From Sphingomonas kyeonggiensis (GTDB lineage: Bacteria > Pseudomonadota > Alphaproteobacteria > Sphingomonadales > Sphingomonadaceae), in contig NZ_JAUSTJ010000002.1 of the NCBI RefSeq assembly GCF_030812785.1, positions 434,001 through 498,000 of the forward strand: 64,000 bases of DNA, given 5' to 3'. The notes beneath the pieces are model-generated. The model was not told where the DNA came from, did not search any database, and worked only from the letters and a program-made list of their open reading frames with translations. The translations under genes were made by a program, and so were the position numbers. Each line of letters opens with the position of its first letter. Positions within the stretch are counted from its first letter, which is position 1. Positions 34,397-43,403 of the stretch are shown here, piece after piece.

Positions 34397-37138
34397 TCAG
34401 CCCAGCGCCGCCAGGTCCGCTTCCACCTTCAGCTCCCACGCACGCGCGCCCTGTTCGCGGGCGAGCGCCAGTGCCTCCTCCAGCACCGCGCGGCCTGCGT
34501 CCGGCGCCGAGTCGCAGCGGGCGAGGATGCCGGCCTTGAGGCGGAGCAGCTCGGGTACCGAATAGCGCTCGCCATTGGCGTTGCAGCGGACGAGGGCGGC
34601 GTCGATCAGGTCGAGTGCCTCGGGACAGCGCCCGTCGAGCACCAGCCCGCGGGCGAGCGCGATCGAGAAGGGGGTGGTCAGCAGCTCGTAACGCGCGGCG
34701 CGCAGGCGCGAGAGGCTTTCCTCCACCGCGCCCAGCGCCTCGCCACCCTGGCCGCGGGCGATCGCCAGCTCGCCGCGGAAGCCCGCAGCCGCGGCGACAT
34801 AGGGGCCGAGCGCATTGGCCTCGGCACAGGCGCTGAAGGCGGCAAGGTCCTCCTCTGCGGCGGGGAAGTCCTCCATCCAGATATAGACCGCCCAGGACCA
34901 GATCAGCGCGATGCAATAGGTCACCGAGTGATCGAGCTGCGCCGCCTCGCGGATCGTCTGGCCCGCTTGGCGGCCGGCCTGGTCGGCATGACCCGAGAGC
35001 CAGAGCGTCCGGGCCAGCGCGATCCCCGAGCGGTTGCGGTGATCGAAGCCGTAATGGATCGTCCGGCTGCGCGCCGAGGGCGGGCTGTTCTGCAGCGACA
35101 GCTCCAGCTCGCGCCGCGCGCTCTTCTGGTCGCCGCCGAGATGGTGCGAGATGCCGAGCAGCGAATAGGCCACACCGAGCGCCTCGGGGGCGCCGATCTG
35201 CTCGGCGACCTGCACCGCATGCTCGGCATGGCGCAGCGCGGTGGCATATTCGCCGATCCGCTCATGAAAGATGTGGAGCCGGCCGAGCAGGCGCAGCTGG
35301 TTCCAGCGATCCTCCAGCGCCGTGGCGATCTCCAGCGCCCGGGCGAGCGCGCTGCCCGCCGCCTCGCTATTGCCGCGGGTGAACATCAGCGTGATGCCGA
35401 GCGCCGCCTGCAGCTCCAACTCGACCGCGGTGCCGCGCTGGCCGTCCTCGATCTCGGCGAGCGCGCGGCCGCACCAGGTGCGGCACTCGATCAGGTGGGA
35501 GAGGTTGAGGAACACCGGCGCGCTGGCGGCGGCGAGGCGCACGGCGATCCGGCGGTCGCCATGCGGGCCGAAGCACCAGTCTAGCGCGCTGCGGATATTG
35601 CCGAGCTGCAGGCGAAGCGGCCGGGCGTCCTGCAGCACGCCTTCGTCCTGCTCGGCCATCACCAGCTCGGCGAGGAAATAGGCGGCGTGGCGGCGGGCGA
35701 TGCCGGCCTGCGCCTCCGGCCCGCGCGCGAACAGCTTTTCGCGGGCATAGGCGCGGGTCATCTCGAGCAGGCGATAGGTGCCGGTGCGGCGCGAGCGATC
35801 GGGCGAGATCAGCGACTTGGAGACCAGCTCGTCGAGCGCGAAGGCGACTGCGTCCGATCCGATTTCGGCATCCGCGACCACGTCCAGCGCCGCGTCGATC
35901 GAGAAGGGGCCGACGAAGATCGACAGGCGCTCCAGCACGATCCGCTCGACATCGGAGAGCAGCTCATAGCTCCAGTCGAGCGTTGCCTGGAGCGTCTGTT
36001 GCCTCGGCTGGGCGGTGCGCCGGCCCGACCAGCCCAGGCTGAACCGCTCGCCGAGCTGGCGGGCGGTCGCCTCGATCCCGTGCGTCGCGACGCGGACGGC
36101 GGCCAGCTCGATCGGCAGCGCCATGCCGCCCAGGCGCTGGCACATCTCGGCGATCAGCCGGGCGGCCTCCGCGTCGATCACCAGCGCGCTGTCGGCGGCG
36201 GTGGCCCGCTCGCGGAAGAGCTCGACGGCGGGATAGGCGAGGATCTGCTCGGTGGTCAGCCCGGCCAGCTCCTCGGGATAGGCCAGCGCGTCCAGCCGCA
36301 GGACATGCTCGGCGCGGACACGCAGCGGCTCGCGCGAGGTGGCGAGGATGCGGGCCTGCGGCGCTTCCTCGACGATGCGCTCGACGATCGCGGCGACCGG
36401 CTCGATGACATGCTCGCAATTGTCGAGGATCAGAAGGAAGGGCCGGTCGCGGATATGGCCGAGGATCACGGCGAGCGGATCCTCGCTCTGTACCGCGATG
36501 CCCATTGCGCCGGCGATCATCGAGGGCACCACCGCCATGTTCTCGAGCATGCTGAAGTCGACGAAGGCGACCTGGTCGGTGAAGGCGGGGGCGAGGCGGT
36601 GGCCGATCTCGATGGCGAGCGAGGTCTTGCCGACGCCGGCGGCGCCGACGATCGAGAAGAGCGGGGTGTCGGCGACGCGCTCGACGAGGAACTCGACGTC
36701 GCGCTCACGCCCGATCAGATGGGGCAGGCGGGCGGGCAGATTGGTGGTGCTGACGGGGGGCTTGACGCTCTCGTCGGCCGCGCGGCGCGGCGCGGTGCCG
36801 CCCTGGCGCTCGATCGGCGCGACGAACGCATAGCCGACGCCGACCTGGGTGGCGATGTAGCGCGCGCCATCGGTGCCGTCGCCGAGCAGCTTGCGCAGGC
36901 CGGCCATGTGGAAGCGGAGACTCCCGTCCTCGACCACGACGTCGGACCAGACGCGCTTGAGCAGCTCGCGCTTGGACAGGACGCGGCCGGGCTGCTCGGT
37001 AAGCACCACGAGGAGATCGAAGGAGCGGCCGCCGATCTCGACCGGCTCGCCATGCTTGGTCAGCAGCCGTTCGCCCGGCGCCAGGCAGAAGGGCCCGAAG
37101 CACATGCGCTCGCCAAGCTGTTGATCCACGTCCGCCAC
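34397..37138 (-). CDS. Winged-helix, ATPase and TPR signalling regulator
   Basis: The 913-residue protein has an N-terminal OmpR-type winged helix (residues about 15-105, GRVLSKRELLKRVWSD), an NTPase module with Walker A GAAGVGKTS near residue 163 and Walker B-like FLLILDNCEH, and a long C-terminal helical repeat region resembling tetratricopeptide repeats. This is the large regulator architecture of STAND-type ATPases fused to a DNA-binding domain. The ligand is unknown. The first in-frame start is GTG 37138; an ATG twelve codons in is an alternative. It may control the SDR gene upstream on the same strand. Confidence 0.85.
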   Translation of the reverse strand: MADVDQQLGERMCFGPFCLAPGERLLTKHGEPVEIGGRSFDLLVVLTEQPGRVLSKRELLKRVWSDVVVEDGSLRFHMAGLRKLLGDGTDGARYIATQVGVGYAFVAPIERQGGTAPRRAADESVKPPVSTTNLPARLPHLIGRERDVEFLVERVADTPLFSIVGAAGVGKTSLAIEIGHRLAPAFTDQVAFVDFSMLENMAVVPSMIAGAMGIAVQSEDPLAVILGHIRDRPFLLILDNCEHVIEPVAAIVERIVEEAPQARILATSREPLRVRAEHVLRLDALAYPEELAGLTTEQILAYPAVELFRERATAADSALVIDAEAARLIAEMCQRLGGMALPIELAAVRVATHGIEATARQLGERFSLGWSGRRTAQPRQQTLQATLDWSYELLSDVERIVLERLSIFVGPFSIDAALDVVADAEIGSDAVAFALDELVSKSLISPDRSRRTGTYRLLEMTRAYAREKLFARGPEAQAGIARRHAAYFLAELVMAEQDEGVLQDARPLRLQLGNIRSALDWCFGPHGDRRIAVRLAAASAPVFLNLSHLIECRTWCGRALAEIEDGQRGTAVELELQAALGITLMFTRGNSEAAGSALARALEIATALEDRWNQLRLLGRLHIFHERIGEYATALRHAEHAVQVAEQIGAPEALGVAYSLLGISHHLGGDQKSARRELELSLQNSPPSARSRTIHYGFDHRNRSGIALARTLWLSGHADQAGRQAGQTIREAAQLDHSVTYCIALIWSWAVYIWMEDFPAAEEDLAAFSACAEANALGPYVAAAAGFRGELAIARGQGGEALGAVEESLSRLRAARYELLTTPFSIALARGLVLDGRCPEALDLIDAALVRCNANGERYSVPELLRLKAGILARCDSAPDAGRAVLEEALALAREQGARAWELKVEADLAALG

Positions 37139-37212
37139 GATCTGCCATTACCCCATTTATGGTCGAGCGTTCCATGCCGCGCGGGGTGGCGCACCTCAAT
37201 CCTACCTAGGTG

Positions 37213-38046
37213 TTATTCCTTCGGAAAATCGGTGGACAGGCTGAGCGTGCGCCAGCGGTCGAGCTCGTCGAGCCGCGCCTTGTCGCTGCGTTCGATCGCG
37301 GCGACGGCGTCGCTGCCGAGCGGCAGGCGGAGCGGTGATTCGTCCGCGGCGACGACCCGGAGGATCGCCTGGGCGCCGCGGCGGGGATCGCCGGGCTGGT
37401 TGCCGTGATAGGCCGCCTGCATCCGCGCGGCATTGCCGACCACCGCGTCATATTCCGGGCGGCCCGCCTCGAGCGTGGTCGAGGTGCCGGCGAAGTCGGT
37501 GCGGAAGCCGCCCGGCTCGACGATCGTCACGCGCACGCCGACCAGCTTCATTTCCTGGGCGAGGACTTCGGAGAAGCCCTCGACGCCCCATTTCGCCGCC
37601 GAATAGGGGGCGCGGCCCGGGGCGCCGAGCCGGCCGCCGACCGAGGAGAATTGTACGATATGGCCGCTGCGCCGCGTGCGCATGTGCGGGATCACCGCCT
37701 TGGTCATGATGATCGTGCCGAACAGGTTGGTCGCGATCTGGCGGCGGAACGAAGCGAGCGGCGTGTCCTCGACCGAGCCGAGATCGCCATAGCCGGCATT
37801 GTTGACCAGCACGTCGAGTGCGCCGAACGCCTCGATCGCGGTGGCCACCGCGGCGGCGGCGTCCTCCTCGCAGGTCACGTCGAGCCGGGCGGTGGCGAGC
37901 TTGCCCGGCCGGCCGTCGCCCAGCCCGGCGAGCTGGTCGGGATCGCGTGCCGTCGCCAGCAGATTGTCGCCCGCATCGAGGATCGCCTCGCACAGCGCGC
38001 GCCCGAAGCCGCGCGAGCTGCCGGTGACCAGCCAGGTCTTTGTCAT
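37213..38046 (-). CDS. Short-chain dehydrogenase/reductase
   Basis: The 277-residue classical SDR shows TGSSRGFGRA near the N-terminus, NNAGYGD, a catalytic Ser in QFSSVGG and YSAAKWG. It is an NAD(P)-dependent oxidoreductase of unknown substrate. It ends 74 bases before the regulator gene; an ACCTAGGT palindrome at 37204-37211 lies in that gap. It starts 13 bases after the end of the thioredoxin-fold gene, on the same strand. Confidence 0.88.
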   Translation of the reverse strand: MTKTWLVTGSSRGFGRALCEAILDAGDNLLATARDPDQLAGLGDGRPGKLATARLDVTCEEDAAAAVATAIEAFGALDVLVNNAGYGDLGSVEDTPLASFRRQIATNLFGTIIMTKAVIPHMRTRRSGHIVQFSSVGGRLGAPGRAPYSAAKWGVEGFSEVLAQEMKLVGVRVTIVEPGGFRTDFAGTSTTLEAGRPEYDAVVGNAARMQAAYHGNQPGDPRRGAQAILRVVAADESPLRLPLGSDAVAAIERSDKARLDELDRWRTLSLSTDFPKE

Positions 38047-38059
38047 GGTTCCATTCCCA

Positions 38060-39169
38060 TCAGCCGAAGGTGAAGACATAGGCGCGCACGCCGGGGCGGG
38101 CGAACTCGATCGTGACGGTGCGGTCGGCGATCATGCCGGGCTGGCGGACGAGCTGGTAGAGCCGGTCCTCCTTCACCTGGCCCCAGCCCTGGGCATCGAC
38201 ATCGACGCCGTGGCTGGCGCCGGGCGCGCGGCCGTCGATCGTCACGCGGAAGCGCACCGGCTGGCCGTCGGGCGCGCCGCCGAGGACGAGATGCGCGTCG
38301 CGGGCATGGAAGCGAAAGCGGATCGTGCCGGGGCCGCCCTCCAGCAGCGCATATTCGCCGCCGACCTTCCAGCTGCCAGCCAGGTCCCACTGGTTGAGCG
38401 AGAGGTCCGCCGCCGAGCTATAGGCGTGCGCCATGTCCTGCTTCAGCCCGCCGGGAGAGGCGAAGTCGACGGCCTTGTCATAGCCGATATAGGCCTCGGG
38501 CGAGCGGAGATCGGCCCAGTCGGCCTGCGCCTCGACCCCCTTTGCCTCGATCGGGGCGAGGGGGATGCCGGACACGTCCTGGCCGGCCTCCGCCAGCAGC
38601 GTGCGGATCAGCCGCTCGCCCTCGTCATATTTGCCTTCGCCCAGGCGATAGCCGCGCACCTTGCCCTTCCCGTCGATGAAATAGATGCCGGGCCAGCCCT
38701 GGTTGGCGAAGTCGCGCCACACGGCATAGTCATTGTCCTGCAGGTTCGGGTAGCGGACGTTCAGCTGGCTGGTGGCCAGGCGGACGTTCGCCGGGTTCTT
38801 CTCGAAGCCGAATTCGGGGGCATGGACGCCGACCACCTCCAGGCCCTTCGCACCGTAGCGCTCGCTCCAGGCGCGCAGATAGGGAAGCGCGCGCAGCGAG
38901 TTGATGCAGGAATAGGTCCAGAAGTTGACGACCACCACCTTGCCGCGCAGCGCCCTGGGGCTGCCGGGCACAGGGGTGAGCCAGGGGGCGGCGCCCTCCA
39001 GCGCGTCGATCGGGCGCCCGGTGGCGCCGAAGGGGGCGGAGGCGATGTCCTCGCTTGCCTTGGCGGAGGAGCGGACGAGGCCGAGCGCGTCGCCGAAGCA
39101 GATGGCGGTGGTGGCGGCCGCGGCCACAACGGCGGCGGCGGCGAAGCCTAGGGAGCGTTTCTGGTTCAT
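38060..39169 (-). CDS. DipZ-like thioredoxin-fold protein with degenerate CxxC
   Basis: The 369-residue protein has an N-terminal signal or anchor helix, a redoxin/TlpA-like domain (residues about 60-205) and a C-terminal beta domain like that of DipZ proteins (residues about 250-369). The motif is NFWTYSCINS, where DipZ homologues have CINC: the resolving Cys is Ser. It should be periplasmic or envelope-bound. As a single-thiol protein it cannot form an intramolecular disulphide at the active site. Start ATG 39169 is chosen over a longer frame for its signal peptide. Confidence 0.8.
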   Translation of the reverse strand: MNQKRSLGFAAAAVVAAAATTAICFGDALGLVRSSAKASEDIASAPFGATGRPIDALEGAAPWLTPVPGSPRALRGKVVVVNFWTYSCINSLRALPYLRAWSERYGAKGLEVVGVHAPEFGFEKNPANVRLATSQLNVRYPNLQDNDYAVWRDFANQGWPGIYFIDGKGKVRGYRLGEGKYDEGERLIRTLLAEAGQDVSGIPLAPIEAKGVEAQADWADLRSPEAYIGYDKAVDFASPGGLKQDMAHAYSSAADLSLNQWDLAGSWKVGGEYALLEGGPGTIRFRFHARDAHLVLGGAPDGQPVRFRVTIDGRAPGASHGVDVDAQGWGQVKEDRLYQLVRQPGMIADRTVTIEFARPGVRAYVFTFG

Positions 39170-39361
39170 GATGCCTGCCTCATCTTGCGGTTGAACGCCG
39201 ATGTAGGCCGCCCGCGCGCCGGCGCCCGTTAGCCCTCGCCGGGCGCGCGTTAGTTCCTGAAAGTCGCCGCCCACGCGCGCTAACGCCGCATCACTCCACT
39301 TAACGGGCGCCGCGCCGCCATTCCCCTATCTGTGCCCCATCAGATTTGGAGGGAGTGCAAA
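39170..39361. other. Divergent intergenic region
   Basis: This 192-base gap separates the thioredoxin-fold gene from the epoxide hydrolase operon and must hold promoters for both. Several partial inverted repeats are present (for example GCGCGCGTTAG and CGCGCTAACG), but I cannot assign a regulator. A GGAGGGAG ribosome site lies at 39348-39355. Confidence 0.5.
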
Positions 39362-40633
39362 GTGTTCGGAGACAATGAAGCGACGCGCCGCCAGTTCGTG
39401 GTCGGCGCCGCCATCGCCGGGGCGGTGAGTGCGATCCCGTCGCAGGTGCTCGCCCGGGCGGGCAGCGATGCGGTCCGGCCATTCAGGGCGGCGATCCCCG
39501 AGGCGGACGTCCGCGCGATGAAGCGGCGGATCGCCGAGACGCGCTGGGCGGATGCCCAGCCGGTCGCCGACGACAGCCAGGGCGTGCGCCGCCAGGAGCT
39601 CGAGCCGCTGATGCGCTACTGGGCGCAGGGCTATGACTGGCGCAAGTTCGAGGCGCGGCTGAACGCGCTGCCGATGTTCCTGACCGAGATCGACGGGCTC
39701 GACATCCACTTCATCCATGTCCGCTCGCGCCACGACAAGGCGATGCCGCTGATCCTGACGCATGGCTGGCCGGGCTCGATCATCGAGTTCCTCGGCGTGA
39801 TCGACCTGCTGACCAACCCGACCGCGCATGGCGGCAAGGCCGAGGACGCGTTCCACGTCGTCGTCCCATCGATCCCTGGCTTCGGCTTCTCCGCCCGCCC
39901 GACCGTGCCGGGCTGGGGCTCGGATCATATCGGCCGCGCCTGGAGCGTGCTGATGCGGCGCCTGGGCTATGACCGGTTCGTCAGCCAGGGTGGCGATTGC
40001 GGCTCGGTGATCTCGCAGCGCATGGCGCTCCAGCATGTGCCGGGGCTGATCGGCATCCATTTGACCATGCCCGCGGTCGTCCCCGCCGAGATCGCGCACA
40101 TCCTCGCCGCGGGCGATCCGGCGCCGGCAAGCCTGTCGGAGAAGGAGCGCTTCGCCTTCGACCAGCTCGTCGCCTTCTACCGCGACAATTCGGCCTATGC
40201 GGCGATGATGAACACCCGGCCGCAGACGATCGGCTATTCGCTGGTCGACTCGCCGGTCGGCATGGCGGCCTGGATGTACGAGAAGATCGGCCAGTGGACC
40301 TATCCCGCCGGCGATCCCCAGCGCGTGCTCGGCCGCGACGCGATCCTCGACGACATGTCGCTCTACTGGCTCACCCAGACCGGCGCCTCCGCCGCGCGCA
40401 TCTATTGGGAGGACCACACCAACAACTTCAACGCCCGCGGCGTCATCGACCTGCCGGTGTCGGTGAGCGTATTCCCCGGCGAGATTTTCCGCGCGCCGAA
40501 GAGCTGGGCCGAGCGCTGCTACACCAACCTCTATTACTTCAACGAAGCCAGCAATGGCGGCCATTTCGCGGCCTGGGAACAGCCCCGGATCTTCGCCGAG
40601 GAAGTGCGCGCCGCCTTCCGCCCGCTGCGCTGA
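39362..40633 (+). CDS. Tat-exported epoxide hydrolase
   Basis: The 423-residue protein starts with a Tat-like signal (ATRRQFVVGAAIAG, then SQVLARAG) and continues into the epoxide hydrolase N-terminal domain (FRAAIPEADVRAMKRRIAETRW) and an alpha/beta hydrolase core: LTHGWPGS oxyanion-hole motif and nucleophile Asp212 in GGDCGS; the catalytic His is probably in NGGHFAAWEQP near the end. It is predicted to hydrolyse epoxides in the periplasm. GTG 39362 is chosen for the GGAGGGAG site six bases upstream. It is followed 29 bases later by ohr. Confidence 0.88.
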   Translation: MFGDNEATRRQFVVGAAIAGAVSAIPSQVLARAGSDAVRPFRAAIPEADVRAMKRRIAETRWADAQPVADDSQGVRRQELEPLMRYWAQGYDWRKFEARLNALPMFLTEIDGLDIHFIHVRSRHDKAMPLILTHGWPGSIIEFLGVIDLLTNPTAHGGKAEDAFHVVVPSIPGFGFSARPTVPGWGSDHIGRAWSVLMRRLGYDRFVSQGGDCGSVISQRMALQHVPGLIGIHLTMPAVVPAEIAHILAAGDPAPASLSEKERFAFDQLVAFYRDNSAYAAMMNTRPQTIGYSLVDSPVGMAAWMYEKIGQWTYPAGDPQRVLGRDAILDDMSLYWLTQTGASAARIYWEDHTNNFNARGVIDLPVSVSVFPGEIFRAPKSWAERCYTNLYYFNEASNGGHFAAWEQPRIFAEEVRAAFRPLR

Positions 40634-40662
40634 ATCACCCACCGATCCCAAGGAGAATATCG

Positions 40663-41073
40663 ATGTCCGACAAGACCCTGTACACCGCCCATGTCCATGT
40701 GACCGGTGGCCGCGAAGGCGCCGCCCGCAGCTCGGACGGCCGCCTCGACGTCCAGCTCGCCGTGCCCGGCAGCGCCGGCGCGGGCACCAATCCCGAGCAG
40801 CTCTTCGCCGCGGGCTGGTCCGCCTGCTTCGAAGGCGCGATGGGCATCGCCGCCAAGGCCAGGGGTATCACCCTGCCGGCCGATCTCGCGATCGACGCCG
40901 AGGTCGACCTGCGCCACGGTGACGACGGCTATTCGCTCGCCGCCCGCCTCAACGTCAGCGTCCCCGGCGTGGAGCCGGAGATCGCCCGCCAGCTGATCGA
41001 GGCCGCGCACCGCACCTGCCCCTATTCCAAGGCGATCAAGGGCAATATCGACGCCGTCGTCGCGCTCGTCTGA
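40663..41073 (+). CDS. Organic hydroperoxide resistance protein Ohr
   Basis: The 136-residue OsmC/Ohr-family protein has the two redox Cys at residues 55 (SACFEGA) and 119 (TCPYSKA) and GTNPEQLFAAGWSACF, all typical of Ohr rather than OsmC. It reduces organic hydroperoxides in the cytoplasm using lipoylated partners. AAGGAGA seven bases before ATG. No OhrR regulator is adjacent. It sits in an operon with an epoxide hydrolase and an alpha/beta hydrolase. Confidence 0.92.
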   Translation: MSDKTLYTAHVHVTGGREGAARSSDGRLDVQLAVPGSAGAGTNPEQLFAAGWSACFEGAMGIAAKARGITLPADLAIDAEVDLRHGDDGYSLAARLNVSVPGVEPEIARQLIEAAHRTCPYSKAIKGNIDAVVALV

Positions 41074-41098
41074 GCGCGGCGCTGAAGGGAGAATCACC

Positions 41099-41875
41099 AT
41101 GAAGAAGCTCATCGCCGGCGCGCTCCTGCTCGCCGCCACCGCCCTGGTGCCCGCCGCGCAGGCCCAGGCAGTCAAGCCGACCGTCGTCCTCGTCCACGGC
41201 GCCTTCGCCGATTCGTCGAGCTGGAACGGCGTGATCAAGATCCTCGAGCGCGACGGCTATACCGTCATCGCCGCAGCCAACCCGCTGCGCAGCGTGCGCG
41301 GCGACGCCGACTCGGTTGCCGACCTGCTCAAGAGCATCGACGGCCCGGTCGTGCTCGTCGGGCACAGCTATGGCGGCTCGGTGATCAGCGAGGCGGCCGA
41401 GGGGGCGCCGAACGTCAAGGCCTTGGTCTATGTCTCGGCCTTCGCGCCCGACGAAGGCGAGAGCGCGCTCGGCCTGACCGGCAAGTTCCCGGGCAGCACG
41501 CTGCCGCCGACGCTCGCCCCGCCGGTCAAGCTCGCCGGCGGCGGCAACGACCTCTACATCCTCCAGGCGAAGTTCCACGACCAGTTCGCGGCGGACGTGC
41601 CCCTGGCCGACGCCAAGCTGATGGCCGCCGGCCAGCGCCCGATCGCCGATGCGGCACTGGGCGAGGCGAGCACCGCGCCCGCGTGGAAGCATGTGCCCTC
41701 GTGGTTCATCTATGGCGATGCGGACAAGAACATCCCGCCGGTCGCGCTCAAGTTCATGGCCGATCGCGCCAAGTCGCGCGGCACGGTGGTGGTGAAGGGC
41801 GCCTCGCACGTGGTGATGGTCTCGCACGCCCAGGCGGTGGCCAGCCAGATCGAGAAGGCGGCGACCGCGCAATGA
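41099..41875 (+). CDS. Secreted alpha/beta hydrolase
   Basis: The 258-residue protein has a Sec signal peptide (residues 1-23, cut near AQAQA) and an alpha/beta hydrolase fold: VLVHGAFADSSSW, nucleophile Ser in GHSYGG near residue 97, Asp in YGDAD near 205 and His in GASHVVM near 240. It is of the family often annotated as salicylate esterase/chloroperoxidase-like; the substrate is unknown. Last gene of the operon, followed by a strong terminator. Confidence 0.87.
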   Translation: MKKLIAGALLLAATALVPAAQAQAVKPTVVLVHGAFADSSSWNGVIKILERDGYTVIAAANPLRSVRGDADSVADLLKSIDGPVVLVGHSYGGSVISEAAEGAPNVKALVYVSAFAPDEGESALGLTGKFPGSTLPPTLAPPVKLAGGGNDLYILQAKFHDQFAADVPLADAKLMAAGQRPIADAALGEASTAPAWKHVPSWFIYGDADKNIPPVALKFMADRAKSRGTVVVKGASHVVMVSHAQAVASQIEKAATAQ

Positions 41876-41920
41876 GTTGAGGCGCCGGCGGTCCCAGCGC
41901 CCCCCTGCGCCGGCGCCCAT

Positions 41921-41964
41921 GCCCACGGTCGGCCACCAGCGTCGCCGACCGTGGGCATTTTTTT
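41921..41964 (+). terminator. Rho-independent terminator of the detoxification operon
   Basis: GCCCACGGTCGGC (41921-41933) and GCCGACCGTGGGC (41944-41956) form a perfect 13-base-pair stem with a ten-base loop, followed by a run of seven T at 41958-41964. This is the clearest terminator in the window. Confidence 0.92.
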
Positions 41965-42121
41965 GTCCGCCGAACCTTCCGCACGCCTCCATCCGCGCCC
42001 GATCGAGCCGGAATGGCGCATCAACTGCCCGCAAAGCGAGGAACTTTCTGCCGCGAAAGGGGTTCGACTGCGGGGCCACAAGACGGGCCTTTTGACGGTT
42101 GCGTTGCGTGGGGGAGCTGGT

Positions 42122-42598
42122 TTGACGCGATTTCGGCATGCCTTGTTCCTGACTGCGCTAGCCTCCCTCACAATCGCCTGTGCCCCAGCGGCGCTTTCGT
42201 CGCCCCCGGTGCAGGCCGAGGCGAGCTTTGCCCCGCGCGGCGATCCGGCGTTCGGCGATGCAGCGCCGGCGATCCGGCGGCTGCTCGCCGAGGCGACGCC
42301 GCGCCCCAAGGGGCCCCAGCATTTCTGCGCGATCGGCTATCGCGGTCCCGAAGGCACCACCGGCTGGGTGCATTGGCGCGAGGGCGACCGGCTGATCCTC
42401 TGGCTCGGCCGGGGCGACGGCAGCGATTCCGCCGACGCGCTGCTGCGCTCGAACCGCAATCTGAACCTCAAGACCGATGTGGTCGCCACCGAGGCCGATG
42501 TCTCGGGCAGCACCTATCTCGTCACCCGCGCCTGGGTCGCTGCGAAGCTCGCCGACTGCGCCGCCAGGGGTGACAAATACTCGATCAGCGCATCCTGA
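42122..42598 (+). CDS. Secreted small protein, possible lipoprotein or immunity protein
   Basis: I do not recognise this 158-residue protein. It has a signal peptide (RFRHALFLTALASLTIAC) with a weak lipobox (TIAC), and a mature domain with two further Cys (HFCAIGY, LADCAAR) and WVHWREGDRLILWLG. The TTG start at 42122 is chosen because GGGGGAG lies five bases upstream. It ends 22 bases before a SleB-like gene whose product lacks a signal peptide. That pairing, with a periplasmic first product, fits an immunity protein for a peptidoglycan-targeting effector; this is inference only. Confidence 0.6.
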   Translation: MTRFRHALFLTALASLTIACAPAALSSPPVQAEASFAPRGDPAFGDAAPAIRRLLAEATPRPKGPQHFCAIGYRGPEGTTGWVHWREGDRLILWLGRGDGSDSADALLRSNRNLNLKTDVVATEADVSGSTYLVTRAWVAAKLADCAARGDKYSISAS

Positions 42599-42620
42599 AC
42601 GGCAGGCGAGGGGAACGCGA

Positions 42621-43403
42621 ATGGCCGATCTGCAATGGTTGTCCGGACAGTCCGTCGCGACGCCGATTGTCGCGGTGGCGGGCAATTCCCTGAGGTTGAA
42701 AGTGCTGCCCGGCGCCGGCGAGAAGCTGCCGCTGGCCATCGTCTCGTCCACCCCGGCCGTGGCGAACGCGGTCGAGGTCAACAACCGGATGGGGCCGAAC
42801 TTCACCACCTTCATCCTGCATGCGGTGCTGGGCGGCGAGACCAGCCTGTCTATCCGCTCGGGCGACCGGGTCGTCTACGGGCCGGTGCAGGTCCGGGTGC
42901 AGCCGGTGCTGACCCTGCCGGACCAGACCACCGATGCCGGGCTGCTCGCCCGCCTGCTGCTCGCCGAGGCGCCGAACCCCACGCTGGTGGCGGCCAATGC
43001 CCAGGCCGAGATCGGCGAATCGCTGCGGCTGATGCGAGTGGTGGTGGAGAACCGCCGCGCCAAGCCGTCGAGCCGCTGGGGCTCGCAGGGCGCGACCAAC
43101 CTGGCCGACGTGATCCGTGCGCCCGGCCAGTTCCATGGCCTGGGCAGCTATCCGACGATCGCCGGCGACGTGCTGGCCAATATCAACAACATCCTGCGCC
43201 TCGCCAACGAAGCGGGCGACCAGCGCCAGCCGGTGCTGCGCGCGCATGTCGAGGCGGTGCTCCAGATCGCCCGCGGCCCGCGTCCGCCCGACCCGACGGG
43301 CGGCAAGCTCTACTGGTGGCGCACCGCCGGCAGCGGCGCGCCGAGCAGCGATGTCACACTTTACAAGACGCTCGCGGGAAACAGTTTCTATCAGGAGCGT
43401 TGA
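42621..43403 (+). CDS. SleB-like cell-wall hydrolase without signal peptide
   Basis: The 260-residue product has an N-terminal beta-rich region of about 95 residues resembling an immunoglobulin-like domain, and a C-terminal domain with the pattern of the SleB/CwlJ family: LLARLLLAEA with the catalytic Glu, a long helix ending VVVENRR, APGQFHG, DPTGGKLYWW and a terminal AGNSFYQ. Such enzymes cleave peptidoglycan. There is no signal peptide, unusual for a wall hydrolase, so export by another route, such as the type VI system encoded from 58473, is possible. The domain assignment is by pattern and moderate. Confidence 0.6.
   Translation: MADLQWLSGQSVATPIVAVAGNSLRLKVLPGAGEKLPLAIVSSTPAVANAVEVNNRMGPNFTTFILHAVLGGETSLSIRSGDRVVYGPVQVRVQPVLTLPDQTTDAGLLARLLLAEAPNPTLVAANAQAEIGESLRLMRVVVENRRAKPSSRWGSQGATNLADVIRAPGQFHGLGSYPTIAGDVLANINNILRLANEAGDQRQPVLRAHVEAVLQIARGPRPPDPTGGKLYWWRTAGSGAPSSDVTLYKTLAGNSFYQER

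Noticed and set aside
39170..39361. Inverted repeats in the divergent gap as a specific operator
   Set aside because: Several overlapping imperfect repeats in GC-rich sequence; none stands out or matches a regulator encoded nearby.
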